The notes beneath the pieces were generated by a model. The model ran no database searches. It saw only the letters and a program-made list of their open reading frames with translations, and was not told the DNA's origin. Positions 1 through 7,784 of a DNA stretch of 54,329 bases are shown here, in pieces. Numbering within the stretch: position 1 is the stretch's first letter; each line of letters begins with the position of its first letter. Made by a program: the position numbers and the translations under genes. Source of the DNA: Prevotella sp. (lineage in GTDB: Bacteria; Bacteroidota; Bacteroidia; Bacteroidales; Bacteroidaceae); assembly GCA_022511045.1 (NCBI GenBank), contig JAFLSF010000008.1:1607-55935 (forward strand). Direction: 5' to 3'.

Positions 1-388
1 GAATCTGGGTATCATTGGCAGTGTATCTTTTGTTGCCTAAATAGTATACACGATAGGCGGTAAATACCTCTCCTGCAGCAGTTCCATCATCAGAGATGGT
101 GAAAGTTGCATTACCATAGTTTGTGGTAAAAGACTCAGTGACAGCTACAATCTTACCTTTAATGTATACAGAGTTTGTTGACTCCTGCTGGTTAAGTGAC
201 TTTGCATAAGCAATAGCATCAGCAGTTGTGTAGGGGTCAGCCTTTGTGCCAGAGCCTGTAGGGTTGAATTCGAATACCTTGTCGCCCGTATTAGGACTGT
301 AGCCGTCTGGCTCGGGTACGTCAGAACATGCTGTAAATGCAAAAGCAGCAATGGCTATTGCAAATAATGATTTAATAGTCTTTTTCAT
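1..388 (-). CDS. Lipoprotein with OB-fold-like domain (3' end cut by window edge)
   Basis: The reading frame is open from an ATG at 388 leftwards to the window edge, so only about 129 N-terminal residues are visible; the ORF track misses it because the stop lies outside. The protein starts MKKTIKSLFAIAIAAF and has a lipobox ending FTAC, so it is probably a lipid-anchored envelope protein. After a short linker it shows a segment with the pattern YIKGKIVAV...TFTISDDG, which resembles the small OB-fold-like domains (DUF5689/DUF6359 type) common in Bacteroidales surface lipoproteins and secreted nucleases. It lies 35 bp downstream of the DUF5689 lipoprotein gene and is probably the third gene of the TonB receptor operon. 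Ligand unknown; the family placement is from pattern recognition only. Confidence 0.75.
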   Translation of the reverse strand, partial: MKKTIKSLFAIAIAAFAFTACSDVPEPDGYSPNTGDKVFEFNPTGSGTKADPYTTADAIAYAKSLNQQESTNSVYIKGKIVAVTESFTTNYGNATFTISDDGTAAGEVFTAYRVYYLGNKRYTANDTQI

Positions 389-423
389 ATTGGATATAGT
401 GTTTTGTTTTTATACTAAGGTTG

Positions 424-1395
424 TTACTCTGCGTCAATGTCTTCAAAATCGCGGATGATAAACTCCCACTCGTCCTTATAGCGCTTGACTACGCCTGTGA
501 CGTTGAATCTTCCTTTAGGCAATTTGTTGGCTGCAAAGTCAGCATAGCTGCTGGTGTAGAGAACTACGGCGCCGCTCTGCTGGGTGTCATACTGCATCTC
601 GTTGAACGACCACGAGGTTGAGAAACCTGGGACAACGAGTGCTGACTCGCCTGGGACGAAGGTAATACCGCTCATGTAGACTTCTGTGTCATTGTCGTAA
701 TAGCCTCCGTCGTGGATGGTGACGCACTTTAAAATGGCCAACTTGCCTTGGTCCTTTTCGAGGTCCCACGTGGTTTTGATGAAACTTCCATTGTAGGTTG
801 AGCAATCGGCAAAGAGTGCTCTCTCTACGGTCTCACCTATGGCAGGGAGTACACCAGCCCATCTGTCTAACTCCTTGCGGGTCAGCTTACGGTCGGTATA
901 GTTATAGTGGTCGTTCCATATTGACAGGGGCATACGGCCTACGCAATTGGTTCCGCTCTTGTCGAGATACTGCATACCAATAGTAGCCTGTTGGCGGTAG
1001 TTTCCAATGTGCAGCCCTTTCAAAGAAACAACAATTTCTTGACCTTCGGGCAGGAAACCAAAGCATCCGCCGTAGTTGATGCCGATGATGATAGCTGCCG
1101 TCTCGTCTTGGAGCGCAATCTCTTTGTACATGTTGCCTGTACGGTCATTGCAGGTTATGTAGCCTTTTATCTGTATGTCGTCTTCAATGACAGCATACTT
1201 GTTTTGTTCGGATGTTTCTGCTTTGTATTTCGCTTTCAGATCGCTGATGGTCATCAACTTTGTGCCATCCACTACAATGTTCGGGTTGCCGTAAGGAGCT
1301 GCCGTAATGTTGGGAGCGTCCCATTTCCCCTCGTCTTGACAAGCGGTAAACAATACTACACAGGCGGCTGCGATAATATATTTCATATTCTTCAT
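424..1395 (-). CDS. DUF5689-type surface lipoprotein
   Basis: A 323-residue protein with a signal peptide and lipobox (VLFTAC, Cys about residue 19), so likely lipid-anchored and, in Bacteroidales, probably surface exposed. Residues about 45-150 carry the DUF5689 pattern: TISDLKAKY, then IQIKGYITCNDRTGN, then EIALQDETAAIIIGI and a conserved IGNY stretch. This is an OB-fold-like domain usually paired with TonB-dependent receptors or secreted nucleases. The rest is not assignable. The gene follows the TonB receptor gene by 20 bp on the same strand and precedes another OB-fold-like lipoprotein, so all three probably form one outer-membrane complex. Binding of nucleic acid or another ligand is inference. 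A second methionine at residue 4 could also be the start. Confidence 0.8.
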   Translation of the reverse strand: MKNMKYIIAAACVVLFTACQDEGKWDAPNITAAPYGNPNIVVDGTKLMTISDLKAKYKAETSEQNKYAVIEDDIQIKGYITCNDRTGNMYKEIALQDETAAIIIGINYGGCFGFLPEGQEIVVSLKGLHIGNYRQQATIGMQYLDKSGTNCVGRMPLSIWNDHYNYTDRKLTRKELDRWAGVLPAIGETVERALFADCSTYNGSFIKTTWDLEKDQGKLAILKCVTIHDGGYYDNDTEVYMSGITFVPGESALVVPGFSTSWSFNEMQYDTQQSGAVVLYTSSYADFAANKLPKGRFNVTGVVKRYKDEWEFIIRDFEDIDAE

Positions 1396-1415
1396 AATTC
1401 GTTTCCTCCTCTGCT

Positions 1416-3953
1416 TTAGAATTTATAAGTTACATTCAGCATACCGTTGATGCCTTGTGCATAGAACTTCTTCGGATTCTTCTGGAAATTGTAGAGGCGA
1501 ATCTCGGAACCTGTTGCGCTGGTGCTCTGTCGGTTCTGTTCCATACCACCTGTACAGATGTCGGTGTTGTTCAGAATGTTGCTAAGCATCAGGTTAATGG
1601 AGATAGAGCGACCTTTCTTGAGGAACATACTTCTACCAATGCTGGCATCCAGCATGAAGCCGCCTTTACCCTCGGCTTGGCTCAAATCGGGGTTGACGCC
1701 GTTGGCCGTCTGGCTATCAACAGTAGACTTGTAGCGTACAACAGGAGAATAGTATAGGTAAATACGGTCGTAGTAGTTACCAATCAGGTCAATGTACCAG
1801 CCCTTGTTATGATAGCTCAAGTCAAGGCTTGCAGCAGAAAGCGGTGTACCGCCCTCGCGCATTCCCTTGTTTAGCACGACGTCGTTTCTGTATTGGCCGT
1901 CTTCTGAGAGCATGTAGACAACGTCGGCATTGTTATTGTATTTGGCTTCGCTGATGGTACCCAGGGCCTTGACGCTCAGCCAATCGGTAACCTTAACGTT
2001 CAGACCTAACTCAACGCCATAATATTCTTTCTGGACACCTGTCATAGAGATGTAAGAGAACGAGTTCTCAATATCTGAGTAAGCCATCGAATATTCGGTA
2101 ATGTCATTCATCTGGTTGTAATAGCCATTCAGACTGGCTTGTAACCAAGAGTTGCTTAGCATATAGCCAATTTCGGCACCGAAAACACGCTCAACCTTGA
2201 GGCCTTTTGCAAAGTCGTTGTTTACCTGCGGAGCTATGAATGCGGTTCTTGCCGTAGGAGACTTAGCTTCGTAGCTGAGGCTCAACACCAGATTGTTACC
2301 GCGACCTAAGTCGACGTTGGCACCAGCCTTAGCACCGCCATCAAGGAAATAAGCTGTACCGCCCTTGCCGTAAGAGTTGTTTGGAGCTAATCCATTACGC
2401 ATCTTACCGTCACGTTGCATAGAAGTGCCACCGATACGTCCGCTAATGAAAGCATGAGAGCCATTTTTTAGACGGGTGGAGTAGCTTGACCACAGAGTCG
2501 CTTTATTGACTAAGATATTGTAGTCATAAGCAAAACGGTCACCCACGCCAATTACCTTGTTGGGGTTGTTCATATCGTACTGAACTTCGTTAGCTGTCTC
2601 GGCATAGGTGCCTACAACGTAAGAGTTGATATTGTGGAAAGTGGTAGCGCCCAGCAGGTCTTCCATCGTTTGATAATGCATACCCTTGTTGGCGGACAGT
2701 GTGACTCCTAAATTTAACTCGTCGCGCTCACTCAGTTTCTTGCTCAAATTGCTGGTCAGATTGAAAGCCAACTGGTCGTCATGATAAGCCTGCAAGTAAT
2801 AAATAGCATCAGCACCTTGCAAGTTAGCATTTTGGTTGGCGTAGTACATGCGGTCCCAATTTATCTGGCGGTTCTCTTTCGAGGCAGACAGATAGTCATA
2901 GGCTGACTGCCAGCTGGCGCGGGCTCCCACAGTATTCTTTACGTTAGGCTCCCAAACATCGTAGAATGCACTCGGCATGCTGCTATAGTAGTCGGGAGCA
3001 GGGTTTGTACCATTATTATAATTAAGACGGGTGCTACTGTACATTTGGTACTTGGCTAAGAAACTAGTCACCAGCTTAGTCTTGTCATCAATCTTGAAGT
3101 CCCACGTTAGCAAAGCGGAAGGAGAGAAACTGTTAACAATACGGGAGCTACGCTTCTTGCCGTCTTGATAACCCCAGTTGGGGTTGTATTGGCGGTCGTT
3201 GGCTATCCAATACATCTCGTCAGTAGATGCTGATTGGGCTGCGCGCTCTGTAGGATTACCCCAAGTAACAAGTGAGACGGAATGGCGGTCGTTGAGAATC
3301 TTCTCAACACCCAGATAGTAACTCAGGGCATTGTAGAAAGTTCCCTCAACGTTGGCTGTCTCCATGTTTGCCCAGCGATAAGTCAGCGCACCAGAGAAAA
3401 TCCAGCCGTCCTTGCTGACACCAGAATTATAGGAGTACATACCACGAACGGTGTAGTTACGATTAGCTCCCGATAGTGACACTCGGTGTCCGGCAGGCAT
3501 GCTGCTGGGGCGGAAGTTGTAATTGTTGGAACCGCCAAGCGCAGTCATTGCGAAGTTGTTGCTTTCAAACGGCAAGACGTGTTCTGCGTTGCGCGTCTGA
3601 TTGTTAAGACCGCCGACAAACGAGAAATTAAACTCGCCGCGCTCTACGTCGTTCACAGGATTGCCATTGATGTACATTTCGTTGTACTTGCCGCCCAATG
3701 CCCTATACTTGAAACGGGCAGCGCTGAAGCGGTAGCCAACCTCACTGGCATAGACGTTGTGGCTGGAACCGACGATGCTGATGGTGTTCAGCGTGTTGTC
3801 GTCTTCGCCCAACTGTGCCTCGGTGAAGGTGAAAGCCGTATCGTCGTCCTCTGCGGCTTTCTGCTGCTCTGTCGCCGTTGTCTTCGTAGTCTGTGCAAAG
3901 GCTACAAACGGAAAACAGAGAGCAATCACAATTAATTTCAGCTCTTTTTGCAT
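1416..3953 (-). CDS. TonB-dependent outer membrane receptor
   Basis: An 845-residue outer membrane protein. It begins with a signal peptide (MQKELKLIVIALCF, cleavage near AFAQ), followed by an acidic, Thr/Gln-rich linker and a plug-like region (about residues 50-170, with YINGNPVNDVERGE). The rest is alternating aromatic/polar strands typical of a 22-strand barrel, ending in NVTYKF with the C-terminal aromatic expected for BamA-dependent insertion. It lacks the N-terminal carboxypeptidase-like domain often found in SusC proteins, and no SusD partner is adjacent; the partners are two OB-fold-like lipoproteins. It should import a substrate across the outer membrane using TonB energy; the substrate is unknown. 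It diverges from a secreted nuclease/phosphatase-fold gene across a 188-bp intergenic region. Confidence 0.85.
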   Translation of the reverse strand: MQKELKLIVIALCFPFVAFAQTTKTTATEQQKAAEDDDTAFTFTEAQLGEDDNTLNTISIVGSSHNVYASEVGYRFSAARFKYRALGGKYNEMYINGNPVNDVERGEFNFSFVGGLNNQTRNAEHVLPFESNNFAMTALGGSNNYNFRPSSMPAGHRVSLSGANRNYTVRGMYSYNSGVSKDGWIFSGALTYRWANMETANVEGTFYNALSYYLGVEKILNDRHSVSLVTWGNPTERAAQSASTDEMYWIANDRQYNPNWGYQDGKKRSSRIVNSFSPSALLTWDFKIDDKTKLVTSFLAKYQMYSSTRLNYNNGTNPAPDYYSSMPSAFYDVWEPNVKNTVGARASWQSAYDYLSASKENRQINWDRMYYANQNANLQGADAIYYLQAYHDDQLAFNLTSNLSKKLSERDELNLGVTLSANKGMHYQTMEDLLGATTFHNINSYVVGTYAETANEVQYDMNNPNKVIGVGDRFAYDYNILVNKATLWSSYSTRLKNGSHAFISGRIGGTSMQRDGKMRNGLAPNNSYGKGGTAYFLDGGAKAGANVDLGRGNNLVLSLSYEAKSPTARTAFIAPQVNNDFAKGLKVERVFGAEIGYMLSNSWLQASLNGYYNQMNDITEYSMAYSDIENSFSYISMTGVQKEYYGVELGLNVKVTDWLSVKALGTISEAKYNNNADVVYMLSEDGQYRNDVVLNKGMREGGTPLSAASLDLSYHNKGWYIDLIGNYYDRIYLYYSPVVRYKSTVDSQTANGVNPDLSQAEGKGGFMLDASIGRSMFLKKGRSISINLMLSNILNNTDICTGGMEQNRQSTSATGSEIRLYNFQKNPKKFYAQGINGMLNVTYKF

Positions 3954-3987
3954 AGTTATTATAATTAGTTGTTACATTTGATGCGTA

Positions 3988-3995
3988 CAAAGATA
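3988..3995 (-). promoter_or_regulatory. Possible -7 element for the TonB receptor operon
   Basis: On the minus strand this reads TATCTTTG, matching the Bacteroidetes -7 consensus TAnnTTTG, 34 bp before the receptor ATG. No convincing TTTG -33 element is seen 19-20 bp upstream, so this is a weak call. Confidence 0.45.
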
Positions 3996-4066
3996 CGGAT
4001 TATTTTTGAATAAGATAACTTTTTAAAAGAGAATTTTTAGGTGGGTAATAATTTTCCATGTTTTAT

Positions 4067-4097
4067 ATTGTTATATAAAAATAAATGTGTATCTTTG
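4067..4097 (+). promoter_or_regulatory. Bacteroidetes-type promoter for the EEP-family gene
   Basis: ATTG, a 19-bp spacer and TATCTTTG lie 45 bp before the ATG at 4142. This fits the TTTG-N19/20-TAnnTTTG promoter of Bacteroidetes with one mismatch in the -33 box. Confidence 0.6.
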
Positions 4098-4141
4098 CAA
4101 AAATATTACTTATACATCTTTTTAAGTTTAATTACTAAATC

Positions 4142-5197
4142 ATGAAAAGACAGCTTATATTACTCTCTGCATTTCTGATGCTGACGGTTTGGGCTCAGGC
4201 TCAAGAAAAGAAGTTTAATGGCTATGCTATTGGGTTCTACAATCTGGAAAACTTGTTTGATACTGAGCACGATGAAGGCAAGAATGACTATCAGTTCCTG
4301 CCCGATGGTAGTTATAAGTGGAACGAACTAAAATATCAACACAAGTTGCATAATATGGCAAAGGTGCTCTCAGAAATGGGAACAGACTTTAAGCCGTTGG
4401 CTAAGACGGGTTGTGCGGTGATTGGTGTTAGTGAGGTGGAGAATGCCCGTTGTATGCGGGACTTGTGTGACCAGCCTGAACTGAAGGCTCACAACTATCA
4501 ATTTGTTCACATAGAAGGACCAGATAAACGTGGTGTTGATTGTGCGCTAATTTATCAGCCCAGCCTGTTCACCGTACGCGATGTAAAATTAGTTCCTTAT
4601 GTCTATGAACTGCCAAAAGATTCTGCTCGTGCTACTCGTGGCTTTTTGACTGTTAGCGGAACACTGGCTGACGAGCATGTGGCTATTATTGTTAATCACT
4701 GGCCCAGTCGTTTTGCGGAGTCTTATTATCGCGAATGTGCAGCTCGGCAGTGTAAGGCCGTTAAGGACTCCTTGCTGCGTGAGGATCCTAATGTGAAAGT
4801 AATTATTATGGGCGATATGAATGACGACCCTACAAATCTCAGTATGATGGAAGGTTTGAAGTGTAAGAGTGAAGTTGATGAAGTTGGTTCCGATGATATG
4901 TACAATCCTTGGTATAACGTGCTTGTGAAAGAGAAACAGGGAACGTTGAAATATGATGGCCGTTGGAACTTGTTCGACCAGATTGTTCTTTCACCAGGTT
5001 TACTGAACCAGCACGGAACACAGGAGTTTTCTACGCTGAAATATTTCAAGCATCAGATTTTCCGTCGTGACTACTTATTCCAGACAGAAGGTAAGTATAA
5101 AGGTAATACTAAGCGTACGCATGCTGGGGGTGTGTGGCTTGATGGCTATAGTGATCACCTGCCTACGGTAGTCTACCTCATGAAAGAGAAGAAATAA
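4142..5197 (+). CDS. Secreted endonuclease/exonuclease/phosphatase-family protein
   Basis: A 351-residue protein with a signal peptide (MKRQLILLSAFLML, cleavage near WAQAQ) and no lipobox, so exported to periplasm or surface. The EEP fold motifs are all present: YNLENLFD (about 33-40), GVSEVEN with the metal-binding Glu, NHWPSR with the catalytic His, GDMNDDP (about 224-230), DQIVLS and a C-terminal SDHLPTVVY. This pattern fits a Mg-dependent phosphodiesterase acting on nucleic acid or another phosphate ester; the substrate cannot be read from sequence. It has its own promoter and lies 11 bp before uridine kinase, so the two are probably co-transcribed. Divergent OB-fold-like lipoproteins and a TonB receptor suggest a shared role in extracellular nucleic acid use, which is inference. 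Confidence 0.85.
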   Translation: MKRQLILLSAFLMLTVWAQAQEKKFNGYAIGFYNLENLFDTEHDEGKNDYQFLPDGSYKWNELKYQHKLHNMAKVLSEMGTDFKPLAKTGCAVIGVSEVENARCMRDLCDQPELKAHNYQFVHIEGPDKRGVDCALIYQPSLFTVRDVKLVPYVYELPKDSARATRGFLTVSGTLADEHVAIIVNHWPSRFAESYYRECAARQCKAVKDSLLREDPNVKVIIMGDMNDDPTNLSMMEGLKCKSEVDEVGSDDMYNPWYNVLVKEKQGTLKYDGRWNLFDQIVLSPGLLNQHGTQEFSTLKYFKHQIFRRDYLFQTEGKYKGNTKRTHAGGVWLDGYSDHLPTVVYLMKEKK

Positions 5198-5208
5198 TTT
5201 GTTTAAAG

Positions 5209-5823
5209 ATGACTATTATCGGAATTGCAGGCGGTACTGGTTCTGGAAAGACTACCGTTGTCAAAAGAATTGCCAGCGTATTGCCTCCTCATTGTGCGGC
5301 AGTTATTCCTCTTGACTCATATTACAATGATACGACAAGTATGACTGATGAGGAACGCAAAGCTATTAACTTTGACCATCCCGATGCTTTCGACTGGAAA
5401 TTACTTACAGACCATATCAAACAACTTAAAAATGGGCAGGCTGTTGAGCAGCCTACCTATTCATATATCCTTTCGAATCGTTTGCCAGAGACTATCCATA
5501 TAGAACCCAAGCCTGTAATTATTTTAGAGGGTATCATGACTCTGCACTACAAGAAGTTGCGTGATATGATGGACTTGAAAATCTTCGTTGATACTGATGC
5601 TGACGTGCGGCTTATCCGCAACATCCGTCGTGATGTAGTGGAACGTGGACGCACTGTAGATATGGTGCTCAACCGATATGAGCGGGTTCTCAAGCCAATG
5701 CACGATCAATTTATTGAGCCTACCAAGAAATTTGCAGACTTAATAATTCCCTGGGGAGGAGACAACAAAACAGGTATACATATCCTCAAAACTTATATTG
5801 AAGGAATTGTTACGAACGTTTAA
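5209..5823 (+). CDS. udk: Uridine kinase
   Basis: A cytoplasmic enzyme phosphorylating uridine and cytidine to UMP and CMP with ATP or GTP in pyrimidine salvage. The 204-residue length is usual for the family. The P-loop GGTGSGKTT is at residues 8-16, followed by the substrate region PLDSYYND, NFDHPDAFDW and QPTYSY. EGIMTLHY and DTDADVRLIRNIRRD then give the Walker B-like and lid regions. It lies 11 bp after the EEP-family gene and just before a histidine phosphatase gene, suggesting a three-gene transcript. Nearest alternatives are phosphoribulokinase-family paralogues, but length and motifs favour uridine kinase. Confidence 0.92.
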   Translation: MTIIGIAGGTGSGKTTVVKRIASVLPPHCAAVIPLDSYYNDTTSMTDEERKAINFDHPDAFDWKLLTDHIKQLKNGQAVEQPTYSYILSNRLPETIHIEPKPVIILEGIMTLHYKKLRDMMDLKIFVDTDADVRLIRNIRRDVVERGRTVDMVLNRYERVLKPMHDQFIEPTKKFADLIIPWGGDNKTGIHILKTYIEGIVTNV

Positions 5824-5833
5824 TGTATATTCT

Positions 5834-6442
5834 TTGGAAACAACTATTCTGCTGATACGTCATGGAGAGACTGTGGATAATGCGCTGCAAATTATGCAGG
5901 GGCAGACACAAGGTGAACTGAATGAACGGGGTAAGGAACAGGCTCGCCAAGTGGCAGAACGGTTGGCTGGTGAGCAGATTGATGCAGTTATAGCCAGTAA
6001 TCTGTGGCGAGCTATCCAGACGGCCGAGATTATAGCCACACCTCATGAGTTACCTGTTATGACTACTCCGTTGTTGGCAGAACGTGACTGGGGGTCTTTT
6101 ACTGGACGTTATGTTCCGGACTTGAAAGATGCCATTTGGCCTGATGATATTGAGAGTGAGGATAAACTCCTTGCGCGCGCACGTTCTTTTATAATATATA
6201 TAACAGCAACCTACCCGGGACAAAAAGTTGTGGCTGTTGGTCATGGGATTATCAATAAAGCAATTTTGGCTGTTTATGCTGGTTGCACAATGCGTGAGGT
6301 GCAGCGCATGATGAATGCTGAGGTGCGTATATTAACGACGTCCTCCAAAAGAGCGGCCGCCTTGTGTGCTATGTCCTGCTCCACGAGTACTCCCACTGTT
6401 ACTATGGGAGAGGCTGTTATTACTACGGCCTCCGCCGAATGA
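5834..6442 (+). CDS. Histidine phosphatase family protein (phosphoglycerate mutase-like)
   Basis: A phosphatase of the RHG superfamily. LIRHGET near the N-terminus holds the phospho-accepting His; SNLWRAIQTAE and the later VGHGIINKA hold the second Arg and His. The track starts at a TTG at 5798, inside udk. No ATG precedes the RHG motif, and the TTG at 5834 gives METTILLIRHG, the usual start for this family, so it is preferred. The C-terminal 36 residues beyond EVRIL are Ser/Thr/Ala-rich and do not look like the family; they are encoded opposite the end of the convergent gene. Either the stop was lost and the protein extended, or a frameshift lies near 6335. The substrate is unknown; co-transcription with udk is likely. 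Confidence 0.78.
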   Translation: METTILLIRHGETVDNALQIMQGQTQGELNERGKEQARQVAERLAGEQIDAVIASNLWRAIQTAEIIATPHELPVMTTPLLAERDWGSFTGRYVPDLKDAIWPDDIESEDKLLARARSFIIYITATYPGQKVVAVGHGIINKAILAVYAGCTMREVQRMMNAEVRILTTSSKRAAALCAMSCSTSTPTVTMGEAVITTASAE

Positions 6443-7144
6443 ACCCGTATTGTTGCGATTCCCGCTAAATGACCCCTGTGAATGTATAGGAGTACTGCGG
6501 TTATTATTTCTATGGACAGTGGTACGGGTAGAACTGTTACGGATACCGCCTATATGGGAATTCCTGTTAGAAGGTCTTCCTGCGTGGTGATTAGTAGTGG
6601 GGTGTGAAGTTTTGTGATGGTGGAAATCGCCGCGATTCCAGCGATCTAACATGCCGAAATGTGAGCGTCCCACAGGACGGTAGTGAGTTTGTCTGCCATG
6701 ATAGTAACCCATCCCGCCTACAACGTGCCAAGCATGGTTTCCACGATAAGAGGCATAAAAAACAGGGCGACCGAAATAAAAATAATCGCGGTGTGGATAG
6801 CGGAGATATATGCCGAAATGCCAATAACCATCGCTCCAAGTAAGAGGGCGATAAAAATAGGAGGCAGCGCAAAATGCTGACCACTGCCAATCCAGCAGTA
6901 CAAAACTAAGGTCACGATTGCGGCGTTCCCAATAGTTTCCATACACATCATCGTAACTTGTCACTCCCATTAGGTAGTCCAAGTTAATTTCGTAGGCGGC
7001 TTCATATTGTTCGTCAGTGAGGTTTAGCTCGTAAGCCATTTTGTCCGTCAGAAAAAGCGCTTCGTTACGAGCCTGTTCATAATTCATAGCTTTAGCTGTA
7101 ACCAGTGTTAGCAGCATCGTTAGGGTTATTATTGTTTTCTTCAT
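6332..7144 (-). CDS. Secreted protein with low-complexity His/Ser/Asn/Gly-rich tail
   Basis: Function not recognised. The track begins with MCMKK; the ATG at 7144 (MKKTIITLTMLL) gives a normal signal peptide cleaving near AKA, so it is preferred. Residues about 20-60 resemble the helical region LTDEQYEAAYEINLDYL seen in small secreted Bacteroidales proteins, followed by a Tyr/Trp/Phe-rich stretch (YFYRPLTW, FYFGRPVFY). The last about 110 residues are disordered-looking, rich in His, Asn, Ser, Arg and Gly, ending GGRSFGGRR. The gene has its own strong promoter (7184-7215) and its 3' end overlaps the histidine phosphatase ORF by 111 bp. An envelope location is inferred from the signal peptide. 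Confidence 0.7.
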   Translation of the reverse strand: MKKTIITLTMLLTLVTAKAMNYEQARNEALFLTDKMAYELNLTDEQYEAAYEINLDYLMGVTSYDDVYGNYWERRNRDLSFVLLDWQWSAFCAASYFYRPLTWSDGYWHFGIYLRYPHRDYFYFGRPVFYASYRGNHAWHVVGGMGYYHGRQTHYRPVGRSHFGMLDRWNRGDFHHHKTSHPTTNHHAGRPSNRNSHIGGIRNSSTRTTVHRNNNRSTPIHSQGSFSGNRNNTGSFGGGRSNNSLSHSNSGSTRGAGHSTQGGRSFGGRR

Positions 7145-7183
7145 ACACATAGGATTGGGAATTGATTAACTTCTATTTTGCTG

Positions 7184-7215
7184 CAAAGTTAAAAAGGCAG
7201 AGATAATATTTCAAA
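7184..7215 (-). promoter_or_regulatory. Bacteroidetes-type promoter for the low-complexity secreted protein
   Basis: On the minus strand: TTTG, a 20-bp spacer, then TAACTTTG, a full match to the Bacteroidetes consensus. The -7 box ends about 40 bp before the ATG at 7144. Confidence 0.8.
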
Positions 7216-7273
7216 GGAATTCCCCTACTTTTTAAGGGGAAAATCCCTACCGAGTGAAAAAAGATGTTTAAAG

Positions 7274-7305
7274 TTTGGGATATTAGTGGATATTGTGTAT
7301 CTTTG
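7274..7305 (+). promoter_or_regulatory. Promoter of the tmRNA gene
   Basis: TTTG, a 20-bp spacer and TATCTTTG match the Bacteroidetes consensus exactly. The predicted start is about 15 nt before the mature tmRNA 5' end, leaving a short leader for RNase P removal. Confidence 0.85.
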
Positions 7306-7326
7306 CATCCGCTAATACTATTACTT

Positions 7327-7723
7327 GGGGTTGACTGGATTTGACAGCAGGCCGAGATGGTACGTAAGCATGCGGAGTGATGATTGTATACTCCATAATC
7401 TATTCAGTCGAACAATTAATTGGCGAAAACACTTACGCTCTCGCTGCCTAAACGAAGTACAGTAGTTTACTGGCTTTATCCCCTTACAAGGTAGGGGGAC
7501 GAGACATCGCTCCAAGGGTGTGGTTCCGAATCTGAGGATTAAGCGGTGCAGGAAAATCGGAAATAGTCATGCGGATACCTTGGCTACATGATGAAATTTT
7601 AGAGGATAAGGATATGATTGGTAGTTCGGGTCTTGTCATGTCACGAAAATGAAGTCCGAAATAAGCATGTAGAAAGCGTATGGTTTCCCTGTTTGGACGA
7701 GGGTTCGATTCCCTCCAGCTCCA
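7327..7723 (+). ncRNA. ssrA: tmRNA (transfer-messenger RNA)
   Basis: Rescues stalled ribosomes by acting as tRNA-Ala and then as mRNA for a degradation tag. The 5' end GGGGTTGACTGGATTTGACA pairs with the 3' acceptor strand CAGCTCC (7 bp, including G-U pairs), followed by discriminator A. GGGTTCGATTCCC forms the T arm. An internal reading frame encodes GENTYALAA and then TAA, fitting Bacteroidales tags that end ...YALAA. The 3' CCA is not encoded (the DNA reads ACAA after the stem), so the end would be added by nucleotidyltransferase. No clear terminator is seen before the Wzi-like gene, 61 bp downstream. The 5' end is set by acceptor stem pairing. Confidence 0.93.
7422..7451 (+). other. tmRNA tag-peptide reading frame
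   Basis: Codons for GENTYALAA followed by TAA inside ssrA; the alanine charged on the tmRNA would precede it, giving (A)GENTYALAA. The C-terminal ALAA is the usual ClpXP-type degron. Confidence 0.85.
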
Positions 7724-7784
7724 CAATCGATTCGCTTGTATATAGGAATGAAGATTAATATTGCAGCGCATTTATAACCATTGT

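Noticed and set aside
3486-3990. 149-aa plus-strand and 82-aa minus-strand ORFs at the start of the TonB receptor gene
   Set aside because: Alternative frames of the receptor N-terminus; composition without domains and no promoter.
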